This document shows, one piece after another, positions 1 through 9,498 of a stretch of DNA of 26,055 nt; the first letter of the stretch is position 1; every line of letters begins with the position of its first letter. The DNA lies in assembly GCA_015499985.1 (NCBI GenBank), contig JAAAUF010000428.1, positions 1-26,055 on the forward strand. Direction: 5' to 3'. Below the pieces are notes generated by a model, which saw only the letters and a program-made list of their open reading frames with translations, was not told where the DNA came from and did not search any database. The position numbers were made by a program, and so were the translations under genes. The DNA comes from Haplosporangium gracile (Eukaryota > Mortierellomycota > Mortierellomycetes > Mortierellales > Mortierellaceae).

Positions 1-113
1 AAAGCAAAAAAACAAACTATCCTCTTATACTCTTGTACTCTACGTCGTTCATCCTATCTATTCCCATCCGTCAAGATATATCAAAAACAAAAAAACCGAA
101 AAAAAAAGTCTTT

Positions 114-2313
114 TTAGACCTTCTTGATAATCTGGACGACATCTTCGTCGGCCAAGACGTGCTCCTTGCCGACCTTCTGGGGGTTGTGTTTCGCTGATGA
201 TCCCCAAACCAGCGCGCTATTGAAAAAAAAACAAATGATGGGAAAAAATGAAAGAAGGGTCAGTAACAAGAACAAAAAAATCAACGAGAGAGGGTGTGTG
301 TGTGGTTATCGAACCGTGCCGACAACCGTGTATATAATTGTGTGTGTATGTTGTTCCGATGAAGCCTTCCACTCTCTGATGTTCGTGCAAACACGTTGCA
401 TGGAGTCCACATGTTAAAATTGCCTCCTGTGTGTCGCGTGTCGTGCTTTCGATGATAAGTTTGTCCATTGTCTATCCACCCCTTTGTCGCACGCTCCTTT
501 TTGTCCTTGCGGTCGCACAAAGGGAAAAAAGAAGAAGAGGGGACTTACTATTTGAGCTCGCGGAGAATGGCCTTGTGAATGTTGTTACAGAATCCTTCAA
601 TCGTGGCAGTCTCGCGCCGCAAGACAACAGGTGACGAATAATCTGGCAATTGACCCTTGGGCTTGGTGTAGATACGGGCCAGATCAAGGTACTCCCAGGC
701 CTTGGACAGCAACTCGTCAAAGTTCCATTCGTGATGGGCACAAATAGGAACCGCATGAGGAATCTTAGATACAAGATCCAACTCCTCGATCGAGATCTGG
801 TCAATCTTGTTGAGGACATAGATGCAGGGCATGTAGACACGGTTACCTTCGATGACATCAATAAGTTCATCAACAGTAGCATCGCATTTGAACGAAATAT
901 CGGCGTTGTGGATCTTGTACTCGCTCAATACTGCCTTGACCTCATCCAGGTCCAGATGTGTCAACGGAACAGTGTTGGTCATGCTGATACCGCCCTTCTC
1001 CTTCTTCTTGAAGTAAATGTTTGGGGGCTTCTGGTTCAGGCGAATACCGAATCCTTCCAATTCCTTCTCGATAATGCGCTTGTCTCCCAGTGGCTTCAGC
1101 ACATCCAGCACCAAGAAAATCAGCGAGCATGTACGTGCCACAGCAATAACCTGGCGACCTATTGTAATTCATTTGTAAGTTATTTTAATCAGTTTCCTTT
1201 TGTCCATTTATCCTCGTTTCCAGACGTAAACGGACATCTTGTCTGTCCTTTCAGTAAAGGCAGCTTGTATCCTTGTCTCAAAATGTCAAAGAACAACATC
1301 TATGTCTTCGACTGTTGGACAATGTCTACGTCCCTGACTGTCCTTTTCCACACAAAAAAGACGGTTTGCGTCCTTGAATCCAAAAGTCATTGGTTGCCTC
1401 AGCTTCTGACTGTCTGCTTCAAAAAAAAAGACGCCTGTCCATGCTGTTCCTGAAAACATCCACTAGAACAAATATATCTCCCAAACGCCATTATGACATA
1501 ACTCCTCTCGAACTGACAAGAGTGACAAAGAAGAACGTACCACGACCCTTGCCATCCTTGGCACCTTCGATAATTCCGGGGAGATCGAGGATCTGGAGCT
1601 TGGCGCCGTTATACTGGACAACACCGGGCACAGTTGTCAAGGTTGTGAACTCGTAGGCAGCGACTTCCGAGTGTGTTCCTGTCAGTTTGGACATCAATGT
1701 CGACTTTCCGACAGAAGGAAATCCGACAAATCCAATGCGACCCACTCCTGTCTTTGCCACATCGAAACCCACTATTTTTTAGTTTGTTATTGGAGTTAAG
1801 TTAGTTAGTTGGTTGAAGGGGTGAGGTTTGTAGTTTCTCATTCTTTTATCTTGGTTCCAATGGGGATAAAAAAGAAAAAAAAAAGTGTAGCTTACCACCT
1901 GGTCCTCCACCGCCGGCACTGGTGGGAGTCAAGAGCTCACGTCTCAACTTGGCCAACTTGGCCTTGAGACCTCCCAAATGTTGAGATGTGGCCTAGTATT
2001 GTCACATAATAAGTAAAAGTACCAAATTAGTTCAGCTGGCTCTCTTTTGCAGACTTCTATTCCATGTAATGAAATGACCCCCTCTTTGTAATGTTGCGCT
2101 ACTTGTTCGTTCTAACGGCTCATAAAAAGACGATCGCTCCTCTTCTTTCTCCTTGTCCCTTGGTCGACTTGATTCTCTCGTTGTATGAATCAATGAATGA
2201 AATGAAAAAGAAGACAAGAAGAAGAGAAGAAGAGAAGAATAGAGGCGCACCTTGTTCTTCTGGGTACGAGCCATCTCGGCCTCGATTTCCTTGATTTTGT
2301 CGACAGTCGTCAT
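114..2313 (-). CDS. DRG1: DRG1/Rbg1-type developmentally regulated GTP-binding protein, complete, five exons
   Basis: Cytosolic OBG-family GTPase. In other eukaryotes DRG1 (yeast Rbg1) binds a DFRP/Tma46 partner and associates with translating ribosomes. Coding exons on the minus strand are 2313-2251, 1992-1896, 1771-1541, 1158-549 and 216-114. Every junction is GT-AG and every phase joins, giving 367 residues, the length of human DRG1 as I remember it. Visible motifs are the N-terminal [13 protein letters not shown] helix, G1 GFPSVGKS near residues 70-77, G3 DLPG near 116-119, G4 NKID near 247-250, and a C-terminal TGS part ending KYALVWGSS...[12 protein letters not shown] 2313 is chosen because it starts the conserved N-terminus. 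Introns of 382 and 332 bp are long beside the others (124 and 258 bp). The gene is divergent from the exonuclease gene. I see no damage and consider it functional. Confidence 0.96.
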
Positions 2314-2847
2314 GTTGGCTAAAGTCCTCTCCTGTTAATGTGGGCGATAGTAAAGAAGCAAGAACAGACCGAGCAATGATCACTTGAGTCTCTTTTGTAT
2401 GCTCCCAGGCTGGCGTCTTTGCTTCTTTTGCCAATATTTTTTTGAACATAAATCAAAGCCACTTCGCAGTCACCCACCCCCCAATTGAAGCGTTCGTTCG
2501 TTTTAATTCATGTGTATGCCCCTCTGACCCTGCCCTGAGTTTTATGTCCGCTCTTTCCTTTCTTCTTTTGTTGTCCTCCTCCTTCCCTTTCTTCTCTTCC
2601 TTCTCTTCCTTCCCTTACTTCCCTTCCTTCCCTTACTTCCCTTCCTTCCCTTCCTTCCGCCATTCGCATCCACCTTCATACATAACATTCTCTTCTTCTT
2701 CCCTTTTGTTTGCTGGAATCACACCCTGTCCTTCTCTTTCACGAGTCTGCAGTTTGTTTAGATTATAGATCGACTCTCTCCCTCTCAACTCACTCACCCA
2801 GTCCACCACATCACACTGGGCTGTGTTCCTCTCTCCCATCCTTCTGA
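2314..2847. promoter_or_regulatory. Divergent intergenic promoter region with a pyrimidine tract
   Basis: These 534 bp separate the start codons of two divergent genes, so both promoters must lie here. No clear TATA box is visible. Positions 2590-2660 are almost pure pyrimidine on the plus strand, built of CTTCC and CTTAC words, with more C/T-rich DNA up to 2845. Such tracts are common upstream of fungal housekeeping genes. A possible 5'UTR intron acceptor for the minus-strand gene (TTAACAG read on the minus strand) lies near 2330. The regulatory role is inferred from position only. Confidence 0.5.
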
Positions 2848-5574
2848 ATGTTAAACTGCCTCAAGACCTCGATTCCTATACCCGTCGTCCCTCGTCGACC
2901 ACCTTGTCTGTACCACACCTCGCTTCCCCTTTGCCGTCCCTCTTCGCCTTCCTTATCAACTTTGTACCGGCCATTCTTTCACCAACAACAAGGGCCTCAC
3001 AACTCCGTCTTTACTAGCACAACTCCCTTTCTCCGCTACTTTTCAACCTCAAGAATCTTACCTTCCGAGTCTACCGCAACAACAGCAGCAGTAACGGTCC
3101 CCGTACCCCTCCTTCCTATTCCTATTCCTAAAAAGTTACCTAAAAAGGCCCTCAAAATCAGTAAGGACAAGCACAAGTCAAATACCAAAACCAGCAAGTC
3201 GGACCTTATCGACCCCCTTCCTTTTACCAAGCCACCGCCACCACAATCACAGCCACAGCCGCAGTCGTTCGACGCTACTGTCAAGAAATCCAAAAAGAGC
3301 GCATTGTCAAAGGAGGCTATTGTTGCTATCAAAAAGTCCAGGGATCCTACCCCTCTACCTACCCACAAGCAATCCAAGGTGAAGAAGAACAAGGCTTCCA
3401 AGAGTGCAGTTGCTGGTAATTTATCACCTCCCACTGACCCTTGTTTTTATCAATTGATTGTTGTTACAATTGTGTCCTTCGATGGTGTTGTTTGTCAAAA
3501 GACTCATTGTTTCTTTCCCTTATTTATCATTTGTAGCACCACAACAATCCCAAGAGGGATTGTCATCGTCTTCGACAGCACCAGGTTTTTTAACAAGGAC
3601 AGCATTTAAGCGCGACCAAAAGAAGAAAAACAGAATGCAATTACACAAGAAAGAACGACAGCCGTCTTTTACCAAAAAAATAACTTCAACACCACCGGGA
3701 TTCGATGACGGAACTACAATGAGCGCCAACGAGACTCTGTCGGACCAAGTCCAGATCCTGTGCGAGGCCTTTGCCGAGGCCAACATCCGTCGCGTCCGCC
3801 AATACCCACCCGTCTTCTTGATCGGCACATATGAGCATGCCGAGCTGGCGATGCAGATCTTCACGGAATACTATGAACTCACCACCAACGGACTCGAACA
3901 CGTCGGATTTGATACCGAGACTGAATGCCATTGGGATAACCCGGCGGCGCAGAGAGATGAGGTCTCGATCGTCCAGATGGCGTCACAGGATGTTTGCCTG
4001 CTCTTCCAGATCAACCGCATTGTTAACGTTACACGGAATCCCTTCCCGCCCCGTCTCAAGGCATTCCTGGAGGACCCTAGCCATCTCAAGCTGGGAGTGG
4101 GAGCCAAGCGGGATGCTAAGGATCTGGATCGAATCTTTACACTCAACTGCGATGGAGTTGTTGATCTAGAAGTCATGGCATTGGGTAAAAATGTCCTCGA
4201 GCGATCACTACAGGATCTAGACGAAAAGTACGGTCGACCGGGACGAGAGGTCTACAAGACCCATGCGATGCTTCGATGGAAGTGGAACGCTGAAGAACTG
4301 CAGCCGCAGTGGATCTGGTATGCTGCCAAGGACGCCTTTGCTGGAATTGCCATCTATGAGAACATGATGGCCAATCGTGTCAAGGATACCTTCAAGCCAT
4401 ACGAGGAGAGATTTCCCATGACCGATGATGAGTTGAAAAAGGACATCATGACCTTTCTCGAGCGTGCCATGGGTGGCAAAGGTCGGGTATGTACTTTATT
4501 CTTTTCTTTTAATTTTTTTTTTCCATTTGAATATGTTGATTAGTGGTGTGCTGATATTGATTTATTGCTTTTCTTTTTTAAGAAAAATGACGTTCCATGC
4601 ATCATACTGACTTTATTATTTAATTTCCATGTTGTGAGTAGCAAACGACGTTGGGAGCAGTAGAGACGACATTGCAGAAGGGCTACAGTCGTTTCCAAAA
4701 GATGTACCAGCCTAAGGAGAGAAATGCTCAAGTCAAGGAGGTGGTTTGTCAACTGATCACAGGCGGACGTCTGACTCGACTCGCCCAGACACCCTTGACA
4801 GCGGCTCACAAGGACGACGTCCTCATTATTACAGGCGAGCGACTGGAACAAGTGCTTAGGACTCAGGAAGCGATCGATGTTCTCCGGCCGTACTTCAACA
4901 ACACGCCTGTGTTTATTCACAGCCTCAGTGCCAAGGGCATCACTCTCCCTCGAGCGCTGGATAATTCTGCTGCTGCTTCTTGTGTGGACGAGGATTACGA
5001 CGATCTACGACTTTTTGTTGAATTGGGCCCGATGTGGCAGCAACCACGCAAGTTGAACGGGATGACGTCTTCGTTCTTGTTTGAATTGGAGGCAGCAGGA
5101 TACCAGGACCTCCCACCTGTGGCCAAGTCTGAACCTGGCTCCAAGCTCCCCGAGAAGAGGATTGTTCAGGCGAACATGGAACGGGCCAAGGCGAACAATG
5201 TTGGGAACAAGTGGAAGGCGTTTGTGAACCGGTTGGTGCGTCGACGTGTGCTTGTGATAGAGAATGGCGTGTATGTGATGAATCATGATTTGGAGGACCG
5301 ATGCCGCGAAGCAGCACCTGAGTTGCCGAGAGAGATTATTGATCCTGCAGAGATTAAGCGACAGAAGGCTCTGCGCAGGGCAGCAGCCATTGAGGCACGT
5401 TTGTCGACGGTTAAGGATCTTGGACCTGGTGCTCAGAAGCGTGTTCGTCTTGTGCCTGGTGAAGAAGAAGAAGAAGAAGAAGATATTGTCGGCGGGAACA
5501 ATCAACAGGGCCAAGTTGAGGAGGAGGAGGAGGAGGTGGTGGTGGTGGAGGAGATGGTTGCTGCAGCTGTTTAG
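2848..5574 (+). CDS. DEDDy 3'-5' exonuclease (WRN/EXD2-like) with a mitochondrial-type N-terminus
   Basis: Exons are 2848-3415, 3537-4486 and 4642-5574. Both introns (121 and 155 bp) are GT-AG and in phase, giving 816 residues. The exonuclease domain covers roughly residues 270-475. Motif I is FDTETE (D315, E317), motif II is GAKRDAKDL (probable D382) and motif III is YAAKD (Y451, D455), the complete DEDDy signature of RNase D/Werner-type exonucleases. The first 70 or so residues are rich in Arg, Ser and Pro, without acidic residues, and end in RYFSTSR, typical of a mitochondrial presequence. Residues 75-190 form a Lys/Pro-rich linker, residues after 480 have no domain I recognise, and the end is Glu/Val-rich low complexity. 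The substrate is unknown and mitochondrial import is inferred. ATG 2848 is the first in frame and carries the presequence. The gene looks intact. Confidence 0.88.
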
Positions 5575-5705
5575 ATTTGATTTTTTTCTTATTTTTTGTT
5601 ATCCCGCATCAATGCACTTGTGTTTTTATTCGCTTTTACTCGCTTTTACTCTAGCCTCTGTGCGTCATGCCATTTTCCATTTCTGTACATGATTGTTATC
5701 TTACT

Positions 5706-5745
5706 ATGCCTGTTATGCCTGTTATGCCTGTTATGTCTGTTATGT
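5706..5745. repeat. 9-bp tandem repeat, about 4.4 copies
   Basis: The unit ATGCCTGTT begins at 5706, 5715 and 5724. The next copy at 5733 is ATGTCTGTT and a partial one follows at 5742. It lies about 100 bp upstream of a TATA box. Confidence 0.85.
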
Positions 5746-5813
5746 CGACGTGATGAAATGATTCTTCTTCGGTCGCATTTGCTGCGCACTGATCAGTTTT
5801 CTCACGGAAGGAG

Positions 5814-5820
5814 TATAAAG
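5814..5820 (+). promoter_or_regulatory. TATA box of the 6031 gene
   Basis: TATAAAG in the context GGAGTATAAAGCCC is followed by a C/T-rich stretch suitable for transcription start. It lies 210 bp before the ATG at 6031, implying a leader of about 180 nt. It supports 6031, not 5596, as the true start, since 5596 would lie upstream of the promoter. Confidence 0.65.
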
Positions 5821-6030
5821 CCCTTCTTTTGCTTCCTCCTCTTCTTTCCTCACTTCCTTCGGCACGCAATCACTTATTTCACCCATACAGGAAGCACAGA
5901 AAGTACAGTACAATACAACTACCTACACGTACACCAAACACAAACACAGCCACTCAGTCTTCTTTATCTTCATTCACACACACTCAACAATATACACACC
6001 AGCCCTATCAATCAACTAACTACTAAGACA

Positions 6031-7524
6031 ATGACGCAACAGCAACGTCAACCCACAACCTCCAAGCGCACCGCATCCCCCCACGTCGACTCACCCTCTG
6101 GAGCGGGCGCCAAGGAGGAGCCGCCCAAGAAGCGTGGTCGTACGACTCGTCGGTCGTTGGCTGTCCAGGCCGAAGAGGATGCTATCGCTGCTGCCAAGGA
6201 TCGACGTGAGGAACAAGAGGAGGAGAAGGAGGAGGCCGAGAAGGGTGATGAAGAAGAGGATGGGGATGAGTCGGAGGGCTTGATGGATGAGAAGGGGGAA
6301 GAGATTAATGGTGGGTCTAAGAAGGAGGGTAAGAAGGAGGGTAAGAAGGATGCGGCAGAGGATGATACTGCGCCCAAGATCAAAGAGGAGGAGCAGCCTC
6401 AGGACGACAACATCAAGTCCACGACCACCAAGGAGGAGGACGACAAGTCAGCGATAAAGAAAGAGGAAGACACAGAGGACAAGAAACACCTCCTTCTCGA
6501 GATCCCGCCGCACATGCTTGTGGAGAAAGGGCATGTGTACTTCTTTTACCGGCCCAAGATGGATGTTGACCAACCTTCTGGACCAGACGACGTGCAGAAG
6601 CTGTATATGCTGTTGAGTCCTGATGCTGCTGTTGGCCGTGTCTCGACTGCGCCGGCTGATTCCAAACACAACGAACTAACGTCATCGGCCAAGAAGCCGG
6701 ATGATGACGGTGGTGATGGAGGGAAGAATGCGAAGACAGAGACGGAGGCAGAGGATGGAGGGGCGCTGCATCGGTTGCTGGTCCTCCCCCGCAAGGCCCT
6801 CCCCATCTCCGAGCCCACCTCTACCGGAGGCGATAACTCTCGAGGCAATAGACCGGGATCTCGGAATTGGGCGTTCGTCGACACTGCATCCCGCGACCTG
6901 GCAACCGTCGAGACCCGCCTCCAGGAATATACTTACACGACCAAGACACGCGGCGACCGGACCCAAGCCGCTGCTCGGTTCATTGCCCAAGCCCGCTATG
7001 AGATCATCCTTGATCATGTTGATCCTGAGCATCCCCAACGACAGTCCTCCCATTTCGTCTACGAGCTCCAGGTGCCTACGACTCCCGGCCCGGTCCAGAA
7101 GGCGTTCAAGATTTCCAAAGAGGGGCAATTCTTGGTCCAAGTCAAGAACCCTCGTATCCAGACTCCGGCCACCGCGAAAGGAGCGGTTCGGTATGCAACT
7201 TTGAAGGACAAGGCTGCCCAGTTGCCCAAACACCTGCAGGAGAAGTTTAAGGGCGTCAGGAAGGATGAAGTCCGGTATACGCCGATGGATTCTGGCGAGT
7301 TTTTGGATTTGGTGCATTTAGAGTTGGTGTTGATGGCGGTGAAGAGAGGGGCGAAGGAGGACTTTGAGGGGTTGTTGAAGGAGCTGGAAGAGGAGGTTGA
7401 AGAGGAGGTGGCCGGGTGGAGTGATAGTGAAGGTGAAGGTGAGAGTGGGGCGGTGGAGCATGTGTATAAGGAGTTGGAGGTTGATGAGAAGACCATCCCT
7501 GCTGCTGTTGACGAGTTCAAGTAA
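6031..7524 (+). CDS. Conserved protein with a bacterial-like FFYRP core domain, function unknown; acidic/basic N-terminal tail
   Basis: Intronless, 497 residues. The start at ATG 6031 follows a TATA box and leader. Residues 1-150 are low complexity: KKRGR-type basic clusters, possibly nuclear signals, within Glu/Lys-rich runs. A conserved-looking core runs from about 150 to 435. It contains IPPHMLVEKGHVYFFYRPK (H168 is in HVYFFYRP), DDVQKLYMLLSP, WAFVD, a YTTKTRGDR segment, a SSHFVYELQVP...PGPVQKAF segment and a closing EFLDLVHLELVLMAV. I recall a similar uncharacterised bacterial family with the same order of blocks: FYRPR, then WGFV, then ETKTRGER, then PGPVQ. The C-terminus is acidic (EEEVEEEV, SDSEGEGES). 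Biochemical function is unknown; nuclear location is an inference from the tail. No damage is visible. Confidence 0.82.
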   Translation: MTQQQRQPTTSKRTASPHVDSPSGAGAKEEPPKKRGRTTRRSLAVQAEEDAIAAAKDRREEQEEEKEEAEKGDEEEDGDESEGLMDEKGEEINGGSKKEGKKEGKKDAAEDDTAPKIKEEEQPQDDNIKSTTTKEEDDKSAIKKEEDTEDKKHLLLEIPPHMLVEKGHVYFFYRPKMDVDQPSGPDDVQKLYMLLSPDAAVGRVSTAPADSKHNELTSSAKKPDDDGGDGGKNAKTETEAEDGGALHRLLVLPRKALPISEPTSTGGDNSRGNRPGSRNWAFVDTASRDLATVETRLQEYTYTTKTRGDRTQAAARFIAQARYEIILDHVDPEHPQRQSSHFVYELQVPTTPGPVQKAFKISKEGQFLVQVKNPRIQTPATAKGAVRYATLKDKAAQLPKHLQEKFKGVRKDEVRYTPMDSGEFLDLVHLELVLMAVKRGAKEDFEGLLKELEEEVEEEVAGWSDSEGEGESGAVEHVYKELEVDEKTIPAAVDEFK

Positions 7525-7767
7525 GCGCGGGTGTAAGGGATGGAAGAGAGAGGTAATGGAATGCAGTGATTCAGTATCACTAGCATGAGCACACATATAC
7601 TCGGCATTTTTTTTTCTCGCCCACACATATTCCCTCTTTCGCTCTTTCTTTCTTTTCACACATGTACACATTCTTCCCTTTTATTTCTCGCATACACACA
7701 TACTTTCTCTCACACACTCATACAGCCAATCCACTGCAAAAAGAACCCACATGCAGGAAAACAACGA

Positions 7768-7773
7768 AATAAA
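7768..7773 (+). terminator. Candidate polyadenylation signal of the 6031 gene
   Basis: AATAAA lies 244 bp after the stop codon at 7524, the first canonical hexamer on this strand downstream. The distance is long for a fungal 3'UTR, so the assignment is tentative. Confidence 0.35.
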
Positions 7774-7920
7774 ATAGCAAGAGTAAAAGGTCGACGATCT
7801 TTGCACTGCGGGGATTGCAAATGGGGCGGCACTACAGTAAGAGTTTATCAACAATTCAAGAACCCAAGTAGTCGGTAGGAGGGGATGCCAAAAGGGAAGG
7901 AAAAATAGGAGTGCGAGACA

Positions 7921-7943
7921 GGAGGAGGAGGAGGAGGAGGAGG
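7921..7943. repeat. GGA trinucleotide repeat
   Basis: About seven uninterrupted GGA units in intergenic DNA. Confidence 0.9.
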
Positions 7944-8128
7944 GTGGAGTAGAGTTAATTAAATACATGGAATACTTTGAAAACAAGACACCGTTGACCA
8001 TCTGTTTCTTTTCGTTGCGGCTAGACCGGAGCGAACACTGTGTCAAAATGCACAGCAGCGTCTTTCTCTCTCTTTCTCTCTCTCTCTCGGCGTGTGTGTG
8101 AGAGAGTAAGAGGGTATATGTGAAAGAG

Positions 8129-8180
8129 GTTAAGAGGTTAAGAGGTTAAGAGGTTAAGAGGTTAAGAGGTTAAGAGGTTA
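8129..8180. repeat. 8-bp tandem repeat GTTAAGAG, 6.5 perfect copies
   Basis: Perfect copies begin at 8129, 8137, 8145, 8153, 8161 and 8169, followed by GTTA. Perfect identity over 52 bp implies recent expansion. It lies 300 bp upstream of the secreted-protein gene. Confidence 0.95.
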
Positions 8181-8480
8181 TTTTGACTGCAGTTGTTTGC
8201 AGTAACTGCTCATTCTGGAGGCGGAGGCAAGGAGGGAAACATCCAGTAGATGTCATGGCTGAAATATCTTCTCGGTTGCATTGTTTGTTTTCTTTTCTGC
8301 AATGCCTCTATTCCTTTCCACCCTGTAAGATACAAGCCCCAGTCATTATTTTCTGCTGTGTTTTGGCGTCTGTTAGATAGAAGATTACATGCAACGGCGT
8401 TGTCTTTGGTTTTTATTCCTTCCCACTTTCAACTTGTTCACTTTCATCCCCTCTATTTTAGTATCTCACAACTCCACAAC

Positions 8481-9150
8481 ATGAAGATATTGTTTATTGC
8501 CTTTTTAATTGCCCTCGCTATGACTCTTGTGTCCGCTTTTCCAGGCACGCTCCTCCCCCTCTCCTCTTCCTCCCCTCACCGTCAACGCTCACATTAACGA
8601 CCAATTGATCCTGCTATTCACTACTGTAGAATGTGTTTCATTTTTTTTAGACCATTAGCATATTTGTCTACGCTCTCCCTCTCTATCACCCTTTCTTCCT
8701 TCCAGTTCGACGACAAAATGATTCATCAAGCCAAACAATACCCATTCCAAAAGACAATGACCACCAACCCTTCAACCAAGCGGCCTGCGACAACACCCTA
8801 GCGCGCTTCAACAAGCAAGCACAAATTTGCCTTGATCACAACAAAGAGCTCATGCAGAGGAAAAAAAAACACTTCAGACAGTGATGAGTGGACCGTACAA
8901 GCAGCTTCGCCAGGCCGTTGTCGACGCCCGAGCTGCAGGATATATCACTTCAACGGCTGAGAATGCGCACGAGGCGCTCAGAGAGATGATCCGGGTGTAT
9001 TATGTAGAGTTTAGTAGTGGTGATGCTGTTCAGGACAGACAGTCGAAGGTGATGGAGTATTGTGAAGATACCTGTATGTCGATTAGCGATGGTTTCATCA
9101 TCTTTGCCGCGCTGGAGATCCCAAGTAGTATCTTACTTCTAGATGTTTAG
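8481..9150 (+). CDS. Small secreted cysteine protein, reading frame broken at an A9 run
   Basis: ATG 8481 opens a signal peptide (MKILFIAFLIALAMTLVSAF). A probable intron follows, ending in the acceptor TTCCTTCCAG at 8705. The donor is either a non-canonical GC at 8545 (CCAG/GCACGC) or a weak GT at 8581; both keep the same phase. Exon 2 from 8706 reads VRRQNDSSSQTIPIPK and on through AACDNTLARF and QICLDHNKELMQRKKK, then stops at TGA 8882-8884 (80 residues with the GC donor). Directly beyond the nine A residues at 8861-8869 a second frame reads TLQTVMSGPYKQLRQAV and stays open to TAG 9148-9150, with CEDTC. Together that would give about 170 residues with four cysteines. Exon 2 before the A run has no GT dinucleotide, so a canonical intron cannot restore frame. 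This is an indel, real or a homopolymer sequencing error. Effector-like secretion is inferred; the family is unknown to me. Confidence 0.55.
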
Positions 9151-9498
9151 TTTTTAATATTTGATCTCTTTGCGATAGAAAACAATTTCAAGCTTGGGGG
9201 GTTTTTTTTGTGATTGGCTTATTTGGTCTGGCCCAAGAGATACTACGGAGGAGGTGGTGTTAAGGAAAAGAAGCCGAGTTGGCATCGCACTTTTTTATGA
9301 CTGAAATGTTAATTGTTGGAGAAGAAAAACGAGGAGTTATAAAATTCAAAAATCGCAGACTAAAAGTAAAACTCAATCGGATTAGTGTCAGCATCCTGGG
9401 CTGTCAGTGGAAGAAGAGGTTACAATGGAAATAACTGCTTCTCTCCGTGGTTGCTGTCTTTGCAGTATTTGTTAAGCATCCCCCCTTTCTCGAAAGAA
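9151..9498. other. Intergenic region
   Basis: No gene or repeat of note is seen. A frame leading into the next pseudogene is open from about 9385 but has no ATG before 9499, so the pseudogene's 5' end may lie here. Confidence 0.4.

Larger units (their letters stand above)
5575..6030. other. Intergenic region and 5' leader of the 6031 gene
   Basis: No gene is seen. It holds the 3' flank of the exonuclease gene, a 9-bp tandem repeat at 5706-5745, a TATA box at 5814, and a leader of about 190 nt that is rich in C, A and T, with CACA words just before the ATG at 6031. The reading frame of the downstream gene stays open back to 5596, but that stretch has the composition of a leader, not of protein-coding DNA. 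Confidence 0.6.
7525..8480. other. Intergenic region with several simple repeats
   Basis: No credible gene is seen. It contains the 3' flank of the 6031 gene with an AATAAA at 7768, C/T- and CACA-rich stretches, a GGA repeat at 7921, CT/GT/GA microsatellite-like DNA at about 8060-8115, and an 8-bp repeat at 8129. The last 200 bp before 8481 are T/C-rich and probably serve as promoter and leader of the secreted-protein gene. Confidence 0.6.

Noticed and set aside
650..1453. 267-codon plus-strand open frame
   Set aside because: It is the antisense shadow of the large DRG1 exon and adjoining intron.
1159..1540. DRG1 intron 3 enriched in TGTCC/GTCCTT words, considered as an inserted element
   Set aside because: No ends, inverted repeats or coding remnants were found; it may be an ordinary low-complexity intron.
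5596..6030. N-terminal extension of the 6031 gene with hydrophobic Cys/Leu repeats
   Set aside because: It precedes or overlaps a TATA box and arises from the 9-bp tandem repeat and a C/T-rich leader; ATG 6031 is the credible start.
6682..7317. 211-codon minus-strand open frame
   Set aside because: Antisense to the conserved core of the 6031 gene.
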